Source: Cristatella mucedo
Taxonomy: Eukaryota; Bryozoa; Phylactolaemata; Cristatellidae
Assembly: GCA_009760855.2 (NCBI GenBank)
Contig: WPIO01000066.1
Location: 64,001 to 128,000 of the forward strand
DNA: 64,000 nucleotides
Direction of reading: 5' to 3'
The translations under genes and the position numbers were made by a program. This document shows positions 1 through 11,154 of this stretch, piece after piece. The stretch's first letter is position 1, and every line of letters starts with the position of its first letter. Under the pieces are notes generated by a model. That model searched no databases, was not told the DNA's origin, and saw only the letters and a list, made by a program, of their open reading frames with translations.

Positions 1-6
1 TGGGCT

Positions 7-325
7 GAGCTGGTTTGGTCCAGCGGTTAAAAAAAAATCCTAGCTGCCTAAACAGCCTCTTTTTGTATAGCGACAGAAGAGCCTTTACGGCTATCACCAC
101 CGCTTGCAGTGGCAATAAAGGATCACCCACCACAGGAATCGAACCCACGACCTCGGGACCGAGGTCGTGAAAGCAACCACCTTACCTAGTGTGCCATTAC
201 GGCTCGCCCCGACCAAGGTCTGGCTGAGGTCGTGGGCTCGAGCCCCGAGGCATATGTCAAGCGCCTGAATAGTGATTAAGTTCTCTTGGGGCGCTATATA
301 AATGAATTATATATATTTTTTTTAT
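7..325 (+). mobile_element. SINE S2, interrupted by an antisense S1 SINE
   Basis: A tRNA-like head begins near 7 and stops at about 29; the rest of the element resumes at about 207 with the CGAGCCCC B-box-like segment and the tail AAGCGCCTGAATAG...GGGGCGCTATATAAATG ending in AT-rich sequence. The 177 bp between is a complete S1 element in the other orientation. Intact S2 copies at 33705 and 56733 show the missing join. The tail resembles the 3' end of LINE family A. Confidence 0.7.
30..206 (-). mobile_element. tRNA-headed SINE, family S1
   Basis: Read on the minus strand it has an A-box-like segment (TGGCACACTAGG), the palindrome CACGACCTCGG/CCGAGGTCGTG, a B box (GGTTCGATTCC) and a T-rich end. 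At least five other copies in the window match along most of its length. It sits inside an S2 SINE. Confidence 0.8.
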
Positions 326-535
326 AAAGGCAGATGAGGCTGCGTTGCTAAAACCGGTAAGGCCAGTATTGACCGTAATAAAACGAAATCGAAATTGCTC
401 ATGCACATGCGATAACGTGGGGAGGTGTGTGCCTCTTTGCTTTGTCTGTTACCAATATTGTCTCAGTTTGTGATCGTCTCAGTTATCTATAAGGATAATA
501 CTGCCGGTAAAGATCGCTCGCCTGTCTCCAGCCAA
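326..535. repeat. Diverged duplicated block, upstream part, copy 1
   Basis: Starts AGGCAGATGAGGCTGCG and ends GCCTGTCTCCAGCC. A diverged but collinear version lies at 3811-4005, ending CTCGTCTGTCTCCAGCC. Together with the blocks at 1640 and 4262 it suggests one older unit present twice in the same orientation. No coding potential recognised. Confidence 0.5.
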
Positions 536-927
536 GTGAGGCGCTGATGACCTGAGCATATAAACAGCCGCGAGGTCGGGAGACGTTTTGATGGCCTGTT
601 CATTACCTTGACTTTGACTACTTAGACCTGGACTACTGCTGGAGAAAAAGATGTGAAGATAAGGCAGCGGCAGACACGAAGACTGTTAGGTCCTTGTTAG
701 TAATCTGTGAACTGCTGTGGCTGGTTGCTACGCTCGTGTATATATACATAAACTGATATTACAATCGTTCACGATTCCTGAATTGAAAGGGCTTGCAACC
801 GCTTATGCAATAGTCCAAGGTCAGCGCGTATGAAAGCCGACTGCGTACGATAGGCAGTCCGATGTGCTTCCGGAGTTGCCCTTCCGGCGTTTGAACTCAA
901 CGTTGAGGAGAAATTGGTGTACGTCAT

Positions 928-1432
928 ACTCTTCAAGGTTGTGTCACTCATTTGTAGGTTCCTTCCATTATTTAGCTCCAGCTTACTCTTCAGACCTGCT
1001 CGCCCGTATTAGGATGAGAGCATCGTATCTCCCGCTTTTTTTAATCGAACTGTTTACCTCGTAGAAAAATCTCAAATCCTTTGCAGATCGTGCCTTTAGT
1101 TTGTATGCTCCCAAAGCCTGGAAGTCACTTCCGACTTTCGTCACGACATCCACTGACTTGGCCTCCGTTTAAAAAGAAATTAAAAACGCACTTATCTATC
1201 ACAGCATTCATGTGAATTGACCTTCATGTGCCGACTCTGTGCATGCTGCCACTAACCACACTTGCATGCTGATCCCGTGCATGTCACCCTAACCTTGTTA
1301 TCTTTGATGTTCATCGAGCATGCTACCACTAACAATTCGTTCGTGTTTCCGTTGCAGCAAATGCGAAGCGCCTAGAAGGAGATTGAGTTCTCTGGGGGCG
1401 CTTTATCAAGTGTGTTATTATAGTTACTACAG
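928..1432 (+). mobile_element. LINE family A, 3' portion, decayed
   Basis: Broken translation matches the C-terminal end of the family A reverse transcriptase ORF (FADRAFSLYAPKAWKSLP is recognisable near 1085-1130). It continues through the family 3' UTR (CATGCTGCCACTAACCACACTTGCATGCTGA) to the hairpin tail and TATTAT-like end near 1425. Several stops and frameshifts; not functional. Confidence 0.75.
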
Positions 1433-1639
1433 CAGCTGTCGAATGCCGGTAGCCCTCCGCTGCTCTCAAAATAGACTTGTTTGCGTTATGCATATGGAGT
1501 CGCCACGTCACAAGTTATATTCGCGCTCTTCGTTGCTGTGATCATGTGACCTGTCGCATCAACTCCGCATCCATTACCTGCGTCCACTAGTGCTGGACCT
1601 TCAAGTCACTAGCCCTTATAAAAAAAAAGTTCATACGTT

Positions 1640-2118
1640 GTAATGGCGGCGCCAGCTAAACCAGCCGAATCGTGACGGTTATTATTCACGATTGTGCGAT
1701 TATAGTTTATTGTCAAGGCCGTATAAAAAGGCGGCGTCTTGAGATAGGCGAGAGTCAGGATTCGAGACTCGGGACATTGGCATCGGAGCTGATGTGAGCT
1801 CTAGGCCGCAGCCGCAGTATATGTCACGGCCGCTGCTTGACGCCTGTAACTGTCTGCTAGTGTTAAATAGACCTGTCTGCATTAAGGATACGGATTGGAT
1901 ATGCTAAGGTATGAGCGCACGGTGTCGCTGACGTGTTTCTGCTCCTGTCGGCATACCCGCGTGCATCGGTGCAGCATGCACAGGTAGCTAGCCGCACTAC
2001 AAGGTTCAGGCGTCGCCGGTTTTCGTCGGGCGTCGGCTGAGACTAGCACCGTTACGAGCGCGGTATTTTCGGCCGAGCTCTAACCAGTCGTAGAAGCCGC
2101 ATGCCACGTTTGTAACAT
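1640..2118. repeat. Duplicated block of unknown origin, copy 1
   Basis: About 480 bp highly similar to 4262-4735 in direct orientation. Shared landmarks are GAGCTGATGTGAGCTCTAGG, GACCTGTCTGCATTAAGGAT and GGTTCAGGCGTCGCCGG. A TATA-like GTATAAAAAGG lies near 1722, only partly kept in copy 2. No ORF is shared by both copies. It could be part of an LTR-like or other unclassified repeat, or a local segmental duplication. Confidence 0.65.
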
Positions 2119-2702
2119 TTAGTGTCGGAAGAGTAGGGTAATTGCCTAAGGACCCTTAGCAACCGTCTCGTCCTAGTCGCATTGCTTGTGACTTGATTGG
2201 TGAGCGCTGAATCGGAAAGATTGATTTCTTTTTTGGCAAATTTAAGTTATTAACCGAACGTGATATTGAGTAGTTGAACATTAAATTAACTGACGGTCAT
2301 CCCGAACTTAGGTATACAGAAAAAGCCCTTAAAGTTGAAATTGTGCGAATTTTGATGCCCAGCCAATATTTGGCGAATAGGCGAAAACAATAGTTCTGAC
2401 CTTGCACGACCGACTAAAATGTTCTCACGTCATAGAAAGGACGTGAGAGTTACTGGCAGCTGAGCAGCATGTAGCGGCATCTACACGAAATTTTCTGGAG
2501 ATCGCGGATACTCTGAAGGGAGAGGTACTCCAATGTCTCTCCAGCTCAACTCCAACTCAAATGTCTCGGAAAATCGGGAGTCAGTTGAGACTGACGCTGA
2601 GGCTCGTACGTGGCTGGAAATCGAGTGTGCTAATAGCGGCAGCAAGTTATAACTCACTACACTTAACTTAGAAGACGTCAAGGGCAATAAGGTGACCAAA
2701 GT
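2119..2702. other. No feature recognised
   Basis: No family resemblance, exon-like segment or tandem structure was seen here. It lies between the duplicated block and an S1 SINE. Confidence 0.4.
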
Positions 2703-2877
2703 AAAAAAAAATACTAGCTGCTTAAACAGCCTCTTTTTTATAGCGACAGAAGAGCCTTGACGGCTTTCACCGCCGCTTGCAGTGGCGATAAAGGATCGCC
2801 CACCGTAGGAATCGAACCCACGACCTCGGGACCGAGGTCGTGAAAGCAACCGCCTTACCTAGTGTGCCAACACGGCA
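2703..2877 (-). mobile_element. tRNA-headed SINE, family S1
   Basis: Near-complete antisense copy. The palindrome and B box appear on the plus strand as GGAATCGAACCCACGACCTC and the following CGGGACCGAGGTCGTG. The head ends near GTGCCAACACGGC and the poly-A on the plus strand at 2703 is the T-rich 3' end. Confidence 0.8.
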
Positions 2878-3481
2878 GTAGCGCAGATGCAGGCAATGGT
2901 TGGACCTCCGTTTATGGAAATCGGGTAGCCCGATATACGGCTCGAGAAGCCGGAGATTGCGATTTCATACGAGACCGTAGGAATGGCTGCTGATAACGTG
3001 CCGGTGTCTGGTACCCTAGCCTTACTGATTTGAGGTGCGAAGTGGGCGTTCTTCCTAAGCCGGTTACTGCCAGTGTGGAGCCTGTGACTGTTGCAACTTG
3101 CTCCGTAACTGCTACCGTTCAAACTGTTGATGTTATGGAGTGCTGCTCTTGTGTGAGCCTGCTGACCGCTAAAACAAAAACAAGCTGTTTTCTCTGAATG
3201 CGAGACGACTAAAGGAGATTTCTGGACTACAAGTGGCCCGACTGTTGCCAAGCCGTGCTGTATGCCAGACGAGGTGCTGCGCTTTGGCAGTGTTCATTGT
3301 AGTTAAAATGTTTTATGAGGCATGCCGATGCTACATGATGATGGTGTGGACTACTTGTCTATGTTGAGAGTTCTACAATTTAATCGGAACTACTTTGTGC
3401 ACACTGTCCGTCTCGAGGAACGTTCTTCTCTCGCGTGTCATAACTTCTGGGCTACTTCTTCTGTGATGATGTCATACTACT

Positions 3482-3570
3482 ACTAATAATAATAATAATA
3501 ACAATGCACTTGATAAAGCGCCCTCAAATAACTCAATCTCTTTCTAAGCGCTTTACAATTGCTGACTTCG
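3482..3570 (-). mobile_element. LINE A 3' tail, solo fragment
   Basis: (AAT)n followed by GCACTTGATAAAGCGCCCTC and CTAAGCGCTTTACA is the reverse complement of the family A terminal hairpin and (ATT)n end. Nothing further of the element is present. Confidence 0.7.
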
Positions 3571-3810
3571 AATTTTGGTGACTGCGATGTCGTCATCTTT
3601 GAGTAGGTGAATGTCGATCAACATCGAGCGGTTACGTAACGCTTCGCTACGGCTGCTAAATTGGCGCGCTGTAAACACAAATGCTGAACTTCTCGGACTT
3701 CTTGTTCCGATTCGCAGTGACTTGACTATTCTCTGCGTTTCGACAGTTTACCAGTGGGTAAACGTTTCGAAGATGCGGACGTTGTCTATTATATCGCACA
3801 GACTAACTGA

Positions 3811-4005
3811 ACTAAAGGCAGACGAGACTGCATGTCTGGGGTGATGCCAGTACAGAGCATGATAAGGCGAAGCTGCAATTGTTTGCATTACGGTGTAGGG
3901 AGGTCTGCGGTGTGTGCACTAATCTTGTTCGGGTATGAGATCGTTTCAGGTATCTATTAAGATAGCACTACGGCTACAGGTGCTCGTCTGTCTCCAGCCT
4001 TGTAC
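3811..4005. repeat. Diverged duplicated block, upstream part, copy 2
   Basis: Collinear with 326-535 but strongly diverged. The best-matching stretches are AGGCAGACGAGACTGC at the left and CGTCTGTCTCCAGCC at the right. Confidence 0.45.
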
Positions 4006-4261
4006 AGTGCTGCCGATCTGAATGTATGAATAGCAGAAAGTTCTGGAGACACTGTTAAGTCCAGGTCGTCGGTGAGACGGCTGCTGCAAAGGAAGCCACT
4101 GCGGCAGCTTACAGTAAGACGACCTGAAAATCCTCGGTAGCAATTTATTTTAGAGCATGGCGACGTGGCGAAGCCGAACGTTGACAACTACCACAGCTGG
4201 TTGTTATGTGTTTTTTTTTAATTCACGGCCGAGGACGGCCGCTATTTAAGTAGGAGGCAGT

Positions 4262-4735
4262 GTAGCGGCGCGCCAGCTAAACCAGCCACATTATAGCGGT
4301 TGCTTATTATTCGCGATTATACGATAGTTCATTGCTCAGGCCGAATAAAAATCTGTCATCCTGAGATAGGCGAGTCAGGATTCGAGACTCGGGACATTGA
4401 TGGCATCGGAGCTGATGTGAGCTCTAGGCCGCAGCCGCTGTGAACGTCACGGCCGCTGTCGAACGCTTGTAATGGTCCGCTGGTGTTAAATAGACCTGTC
4501 TGCATTAAGGATACGGATTTCATATGCTAAGGTATGAGCGCACGTCGTCGCTGCCGTGTTTCTGCTCCTGTCGGCATACCCGGGTGCATCACGCGCAGCA
4601 CGTACAGGTAACCAGCAGCTCTACAAGGTTCAGGCGTCGCCGGTTTTCGTCGGCTGAGACTAGCACCGTTACGAGAGCGGTATTTTCGGCCGAGCTCTGA
4701 CCAGTCGTGGAAGCCGCATACCACGTTTGTAACAT
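4262..4735. repeat. Duplicated block of unknown origin, copy 2
   Basis: Direct repeat of 1640-2118. It keeps the blocks GATTCGAGACTCGGGACATT, GAGCTGATGTGAGCTCTAGG and GTTCAGGCGTCGCCGG, with many substitutions and small indels between. Confidence 0.65.
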
Positions 4736-4880
4736 TGTTTGCGGCCTAGTTCTGACAGGACGTGGAAGCCGAACACCACGTTTTAACAACGGCGCCTGTA
4801 TTCGCATTGCGTCAGCAGAGACTAACGCCGTAACGAGCGCTGTGGCTGTGATTGCGGCCTAGTTTTGTACGTAATTGGAT
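4664..4880. repeat. Short diverged tandem units at the end of the duplicated block
   Basis: The motif GGCCTAGTTCTGAC/GGCCGAGCTCTGACC followed by CGTGGAAGCCG...ACCACGTTT occurs twice in a row (about 4688 and 4742). GAGACTA..CCGT.ACGAG recurs near 4819. Copy 1 at 1640 has only the first unit. Confidence 0.5.
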
Positions 4881-6570
4881 GCCGCTACAAATAGTTTGAA
4901 GCACTATGCAACTAGCTACACCTAGCATAATACAGGGTAAGCAATTGCGACAGCTAGTCAATGAGTAACCGCCTAGAGAACAGTCAGTGCACCCGACCCA
5001 ACCGCCACCTAGCGGTGGGCAGCAAAAATACCGTAACTTCTTTTTGCATAAAACATGAACCAAGCCAGGGATGGAAAAATTCTAAGAAATAAAAACCTTA
5101 ATTTTATGGATTACTTTCAAGAAATTATTTGAGTTATGTGTCCTCGGTTTCCGGTGTGAATGTAGGTGGCCCCTACTCGAGCACCTCTATGAAGGGCTTA
5201 CCGTGCGTTAGGATTCGCAAATGACGGATTGTAAGATACCTACACAGAAAATCCCAGCTTGCTGTGCCTGGGCAGTTCTCATAGTTGTGACTGGTCTGTT
5301 CTTCGCGTTTCCGTGAGTACGAGTCAGCTGCTCCTGACGCGATCCCCATCGTCTGCGTGATCTTCCACCTCGCCAGCCCCGCCGCCCTTGGCTAGCGAAG
5401 GTTCGGTGTTTGTGCAGCCAGCGGAACACGGAACCGTCCCCTGACGTTGTGGATGGCGTTTTGCAAATCTTTAGGTGGCGGCACATACTTTATAGACGCT
5501 GCGTCCGTTAGGCTGCCATGCGCCTCCGGTTCGATTGCCGGCTTACTGCCTACACATCCGGTCCACTAGAATGCTCACTGTAAAGCTGGCGGCTGCACTT
5601 GCCCGATTTTGTTTTTCGTGTTTCACTTTTTGAAGCTCCGGAATCGTTGTGATGGAGTTAGTTTTCTGGTGGGAACTCTATCGAGCTTTGTGGATCTAAA
5701 GGAATCGTTGCCTCGACACCTACTTAGGTCAACGATTGATTAGTCCTTGTGAATGTGAACCCTCCCTGCCCCCCACCCGGTTTGAGCGGCGGTGGCCGTT
5801 TGGGCCACACTAGGCAGCCGTTTGGGGCATAGCATTTGTCACGCAGCTTAGCCCCCTACACTCAGACTAGTCCAAATTAACGTGATACGATCGAGTCGCT
5901 TCAGCGTCTGCCTCAGTGTGGTCGGTGTGATTGTGACGCACCTGTGACCGCTTGGATACGATATTGTCACTCACACGTTATGTTCAGTTTCCACCGCGAT
6001 GTAATAGTATCATACCCCTTCTCATCCTGTCAGTCGCTAAAGCTATACGACTCACGAAATCGGAAATACTCCCACTTTTCGAAAGCTCGTGAAACGCTGT
6101 AACTAATTGCTTAGTTTGGTAACTGGTCATGTTAGCGATCGCTAGTATTCCCTGGAGCTTGTCTATTCTACAGCTCTTCTGAGCCCAGAGTTATGTTCAA
6201 TGATACAGCATAATCTACAAGTATGTTTGCCAATTTATCTAGGCACCGTACAAGTTAAGCTGAGCACGTGCAACCGAATAAGCTGCTGAGGATCTAAGGC
6301 TTGCTTCCCTAGCAAGAACCCCATTCAGCACAAGATCTTAAGATTGACGGTGGGCCCTCTGGCTTTAATGGTCCTGCCTGCCGAAGGGGGTGAATCCTTG
6401 CCTGTGGTCCTCTGCATTATCCGCTTTATCTGATCTGATGTCATCTCATTCTTCCGTTATTAAAGTATACCCATCTCACGTGCTGTATCATACGGTAGGA
6501 CGTTTCGTATGACCTCGGGAGCTATGTCTCATTATCTTTTTTCATTCCACCTTTTCGTGCTTAATATTGA
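4881..6570. other. No feature recognised
   Basis: About 1.7 kb without a recognisable exon, SINE, LINE or tandem array. Open frames are short and show no family resemblance; an unrecognised old repeat cannot be excluded. Confidence 0.4.
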
Positions 6571-6780
6571 TAATAATAATAATAATAGTAGTACACATGA
6601 TAAAAGCATCCTCAGATAACTCAATCTCTTTCTAGGCACTTTACATTTGTTGCAAAGGAAACACGGTCGAATGGTGAGTGGCATCATGTTTGATAAACAC
6701 CATGATTAACATGGTTAGGGGTGACATGCACAGGGTCAGAATGCAAATGCGCTTAGTGGCAGCATGCAACAGTGCCAGCA
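6571..6780 (-). mobile_element. LINE A 3' end (left part, split by an inverted insertion)
   Basis: Antisense family A tail with (AAT)n, the hairpin and the 3' UTR, reaching CAGTGCCAGCACGC. The next expected sequence (AAGCACAT..AGGACGAATCACAGGG) is found only after 6998, so a single copy was split by the element at 6781-6998. Confidence 0.75.
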
Positions 6781-6998
6781 CGCTTACTGTGCATGCTGCC
6801 ACTAACCACATTTGCATGCTGACCCTGTGCATGTCACCCCTAACCATGTTATTCATTTTGTTTGTTTATCAAGCATGATATTACTCACCATTCAATTGCA
6901 TTCCCCTTTGCAGCAAATGTAAATCGCCTAGAGAGAGATTAAGTTCTCTGAGGGCGCTTTATCAAGTGCATTATTATTATTATTATTATTATTAAGCA
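6781..6998 (+). mobile_element. LINE A solo 3' end inserted in a LINE A copy
   Basis: A 5'-truncated sense copy containing only the 3' UTR (CTGTGCATGCTGCCACTAACC), the hairpin AAATCGCCTAGAGAGAGATT...GAGGGCGCTTTATCAAG and (ATT)n. It interrupts the antisense copy at the homologous position, so the two form arms of about 200 bp of an inverted repeat. Confidence 0.75.
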
Positions 6999-7225
6999 CA
7001 TTAAGGACGAATGACAGGGACCCTCTAAATGCTGTCATAAATAGGTGCATTTCTGATTTATTTTTAAATATGGTCAAGTCAGGGGTGTGATGGAAGTCCA
7101 GGGGTGAGTTCCAGGCTTTAGGAGTTTATGAACCCAAGGCACGGTATCAAAAGGATTTGTGGTTTGTACGAAGTATAGGTAAAAATCCAATTCCGAAATC
7201 TGGGTGGTACGATGGTCACCTAGTG
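6999..7225 (-). mobile_element. LINE A 3' end (right part of the split copy)
   Basis: Continues the antisense copy of 6571-6780 into the end of the reverse transcriptase ORF: GGACGAATGACAGGGACCCT and GAGTTCCAGGCTTTAGGAG correspond to the ORF end and its YAPKAWN region. Decayed. Confidence 0.7.
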
Positions 7226-7544
7226 CTGTATGTTCAGTGGCAGCAGAGTGTGTCATTAGCAACATGTGATGTCAGTTTTTATTATCAGTGGCAAAAATTC
7301 TTGCAGCTAATGTACATTTGTCGGAGGCTTGAGGACCTCTTTGAGGATGCGTCTGACCAATGGAGGGTGGCCCGAGCACTTTAGTAAGAGACACAGAGGT
7401 CACTGTGGGGAGATCTGTGGAGAGGATTGTTCTCGAGCGCAAAAGCATTTTCGACCCCATCCTTGCGATGAGTAGTAGGCATTCAACAATGAACCATCAA
7501 ACTGAAGCAAAAATTGCACCCAATTCGACTTGTCTAGATTATCT

Positions 7545-7700
7545 AAGCTTTCATTTCTACGATTCTGGCTTCCATCTCTGCCTATCCTTCGACCCTTCCC
7601 AGCGCAGCTCTGAATCCGACTCCCTTAATTCCCTTGCAAGCCGCATGACTAACTTTGCTCTTGTATGGCCATTACCTTTTTGAAGATTAACGACCAACCT
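7545..7700 (+). mobile_element. LINE A reverse transcriptase fragment, decayed
   Basis: The reading GFHLCLSFDPSQRSSESDSL resembles the family A segment following YADDTQLYLCFDPS, but the catalytic YADD itself is destroyed here. Small isolated fragment. Confidence 0.5.
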
Positions 7701-7859
7701 AATAGCTATATCAACATCGAGTGGCAAGACTCCACCCTCAAGCATTTGTTCCTCTTAGCTCTCCCTGCTTCTTATTGAACTTGTCCTTTTTTATTGTTCC
7801 ATTGTGCTTGACATGCTTACCTCGGCATGATTCAGTGCATGTTACTACCTAGAGACTTA

Positions 7860-8000
7860 TAATAATAATAATAATAATCCACTTGATAAAAACACCCTCA
7901 GATAACTCAAATCTCTTTCTTGGTGCTTTGCATTTGCTGCAAAGGAAACACGATCGAATGGTTAATACTGCAAAGGAAGCATGATTGAATTGTTGGTACC
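7860..8000 (-). mobile_element. LINE A 3' tail fragment
   Basis: (AAT)n, then CCACTTGATAAAAACACCCTC and GCATTTGCTGCAAAGGAAACACGATCG, which match the antisense family A tail. The segment TGCAAAGGAA.CA.GATTGAATTG is repeated once, a small local duplication. Confidence 0.65.
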
Positions 8001-8089
8001 TAGGCATCACCGGCACTTCACTGCAATGGCTTACATGCAATTGCGTAGAAATATTTCTGAGCACTGAGGTCAACAGGCATCCGGGTAGC

Positions 8090-8500
8090 TTTTAAAGGAC
8101 AGTGTACCCCAGGTAAACGTGATTGATACTCTTCTACTGACAATTTATGCTCTCCCTCTTGCTGAGGTAATCACCAAGCTCACTAGTTTTTTTTATGAAG
8201 ATGATGCAACACTTGACCTGTGATTTGATCCTCTCCTGCCGTCCAGCATTCAGACTCTTTCAACTCTGCCTCATCTATTTGTGACACTCACGCTTGAGTG
8301 GTAGCAATTTTCTCAAATGGAATTACGTTAAGATCGGCTTACTAGTCACGGGCAAACCCAGTGCCGACTCAGCCGCTGGAAAGCTAGAAGAGCTCTTTCT
8401 ATTAGAGCTCAAAATCAGCTTTTTCGGCATGGGAACCTGAGTGGCCTGTTCAAAAGCAGCCTTTCACTAGATGATTGCATCAGCTCTCCCTCATGTAGTC
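8090..8500 (+). mobile_element. LINE A reverse transcriptase fragment, highly decayed
   Basis: Conceptual translation with stops resembles the region around the RT active site: LPLAEVITKL.SFFYEDDAT replaces LPLADVI...FHFYADDTQ. Decay is heavy, so the boundaries are approximate. Confidence 0.45.
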
Positions 8501-8765
8501 ATTGCCAAGCTAGTGCTATCTGCCGTGTACGTAACAACTGCCACATTTAACCCCTTTTACCGACCTGCCTTGGTTCCTACGTTGAGCTGATCGACTTCAG
8601 GGTTCTGTTGCTCACTTTTGGGTTCCATCGTTCTCTTTCTCCGGCCTGCCTATCAGGAATATTTCCGAATCACTCCCGGCATGGAACCACCTGCTCTTCT
8701 TACTCTATTCCTATAGCCATCATTTAACAGCCTCAACTCTTTTCAAGTTCGTTGGTTCAGTATTT

Positions 8766-9290
8766 CAGAGCTAGGATGGCTGCCGCTTGATCAACGGATA
8801 CAGAGCAAAGTTCTTACACTGACCCACAAGGCCTGCCACAGCTTGGCTCCTCCATACCTAGCTGAACTGCTGCATCAGTTACAGCCTGTTCGCGCCCTCA
8901 GGTCCTGTTTGGACAATAAATTAGCTTTTCCATTCCTCCGCTTAAAGACCGGTGGCGACAGAAGCTTCAGCTCTGCAGGTCCTAGACTGTGGAACTCACT
9001 TCCACAATTCTTACACAACGACACTACTCTCCTGCTGCCGACTATAGCACATCCTTTTCGGTGGTCCTGAGCTGCTACTTCCATGCTACTCACTACCTCA
9101 ACTGCTCTCCTGACTCAGCTAAGCTTCCCACTTTCTCTTTGCTGCGTGAGATGAAGTCTGTTGGACTACCGAATGCGTACTGAAAGCCGCTCAGGCTGTG
9201 ACTGCGCTATACAAAACTCTCCTGCGTAACACCCACATAGTATTTATGGCATTGTGGAGTTACAGATGGAGATACATTACATTTCAGCTC
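8766..9290 (+). mobile_element. LINE family B, 3' portion
   Basis: Matches the C-terminal RT ORF of the better copy at 60700-63362: LGWLPLDQRIQSKVLTLTHK and then SFSSAGPRLWNSLPQFLHND are readable. It ends in the family B 3' sequence GTGACTGCGCTATACAAAACTC and GTAACACCCACATAG. Frameshifted. Confidence 0.75.
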
Positions 9291-9397
9291 TCAAAGCCTG
9301 CTACTTACTATCATCTGACATTCACGACATTTCTGACTTTACATCAATTGAAGCTCCATTCACGTGAATTATCCCATGTCTGCTTCTGGGTGCTAAG

Positions 9398-10249
9398 GTA
9401 ATAGTAATAATCATTTGTACAGTGCCACCGGAGTCTCTTTTCAGGCACTGCACATGTGCTGCAAAAAAGCAAGGTCAAATGGTTAGTGGTAACAAGCATA
9501 ACATGGTTAGAGATGGTATGCACAGGTCAGCATGCAAATATGGTTAGTGGCGGCTTGTACAGTATCGACAGATATAAGTACACTAAGGATTAGTCACGTA
9601 GACGCTAAATGCTATGATAAATATATGCGTTTTAAGCTTCTTTTTTAAATGTCAAGTCAGGGGATATCGTGATGCCAGTCAGAAGTGAGTTTTTAGCTTT
9701 GGGAAAAAGCAAACTAAAGGCATAGCCTCTAAATGATTTGAGGTTCGTATTAGGTAGACCTTAACGATTAGATTTATAAAAACAGGTAGTGCAGTGCTTA
9801 GCCTGTAGGGAGAGTAGATCTGATAGTTAGACTGGAGCCAAAGAATGAAGGGACCTAAGAGTGAGTGACAGAACCTTGAAGTCGGTTTGACTGGCAGCCA
9901 GTGCAGGTCGGCGAGAAATGGTGTGATGTAGCAATTGTGATGCTGACGAGTGTCACAAATGAATTGACTAGCTTTGATGTTGTATCCCTGTCTAAGCAAG
10001 CCCGAGTTCAGCGATGTTATGTAGCTGGAAGTACTGTGGATCTGATGTGGTTGTCTAATGAAATTTCACACAGGAACAGGGCACCTAGATTTCGTGCTAA
10101 TACAACAAGAGATATGCTGGTTAAGTCGATTGTGATAGTTAACCTTTCCAATTCTTAAATCAGGCTTGGTTTGCCCATAACTATTAAGTTGCTTTTATCA
10201 TCATTCATTTCAGAACGGTTACTGCCATCCATATGTATATGTCATCAAT
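9398..10249 (-). mobile_element. LINE family A, 3' portion (left arm of a head-to-head pair)
   Basis: Antisense tail from about 9398, then the decayed RT ORF (TPFLADLHWLPVK is readable). It runs up to about 10249, where the sense copy at 10250-11132 starts, so the two copies abut by their 5'-truncated ends. Confidence 0.7.
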
Positions 10250-11132
10250 ACCTTCGGCTCTGCCAGAATATCTCCTGTTGAATGTCACGAAATCTAGGTG
10301 TAATGTTCCAAAGTGACCTTTCGTTAGACGACCACAACAGCTCCACAATCAAGTCTGTCTACTTTCAGCTACATAACATTACTAAAATTCAGGCTTGTTT
10401 AGATAGGGATATCACATCTAAGTTGGTCCATGCATTTGTGACACCCCGTCTTCACTTCTGTAACTCACTGCTTGCTGCCTAACGTCATGTGCAATTAGGC
10501 GCTTGCAGTTGGTGCAAAACTCTGCAGCTAGGTTTGTCTGTCGTGAGCGTCGCAGTTGCCACATCGCACCACTTCTCGCCGACCTGCACTGGCTACCAGT
10601 CAAGCAATGGGTTGACTTCAAAGGTTGTGTCACTGACTTTTAGGTCCCTTCATTCTTCGGCTCCAGCCCACCCATCAGATCTACTCCCCCCACCAGGCCA
10701 AGCATCATACCACCTGCTTTTCGGAAACAGTTTACCTATACCTCGTATAAACCTCAAATCATTTGGAGTCCGTGCCTTTAGTTGGTATGCTCCCAAAGCC
10801 TGGAACTCATTCCCGACTTCCGTCATGACATTCCCTGACTTGACCACATTTAAAAAGAAATTAAAAATGCACCTATTTATGACAGCATTCAGTGGGTCCC
10901 TGTGATTCGTCCTTTATATGCTTATGTGTGCTGACACTCTGGGTGCTGCCACTAACCACACTTGCATGCTGACCCTGTGCATGTCACCCCTAACCATGTT
11001 ATTCATGTTGTTTATCAAGCATGATACAGCTCACCAATCGATCGTATTTCCTTTGCGGCAAATGTAAAGCGCCTAGAAAGAGATTGAGTTCTCTGAGGGC
11101 ACTTTGTCAAGTGTATTATTATTATTATTATT
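10250..11132 (+). mobile_element. LINE family A, 3' portion (right arm of a head-to-head pair)
   Basis: The RT ORF is readable in pieces: RNLGVMFQSDLSLDDH, TSKLVHAFVTPRLHFCNSLL, then SFGVRAFSWYAPKAWNSFP. The family 3' UTR and hairpin follow (AAAGCGCCTAGAAAGAGATTG) and end in (ATT)n. Several frameshifts. Confidence 0.8.
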
Positions 11133-11154
11133 CAGCAAGAGAGTTGACAGAGTT

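Noticed and set aside
2481-3251. Minus strand frames of 122-130 codons
   Set aside because: One overlaps the S1 SINE; neither shows a domain, splice context or composition unlike the surrounding non-coding DNA.
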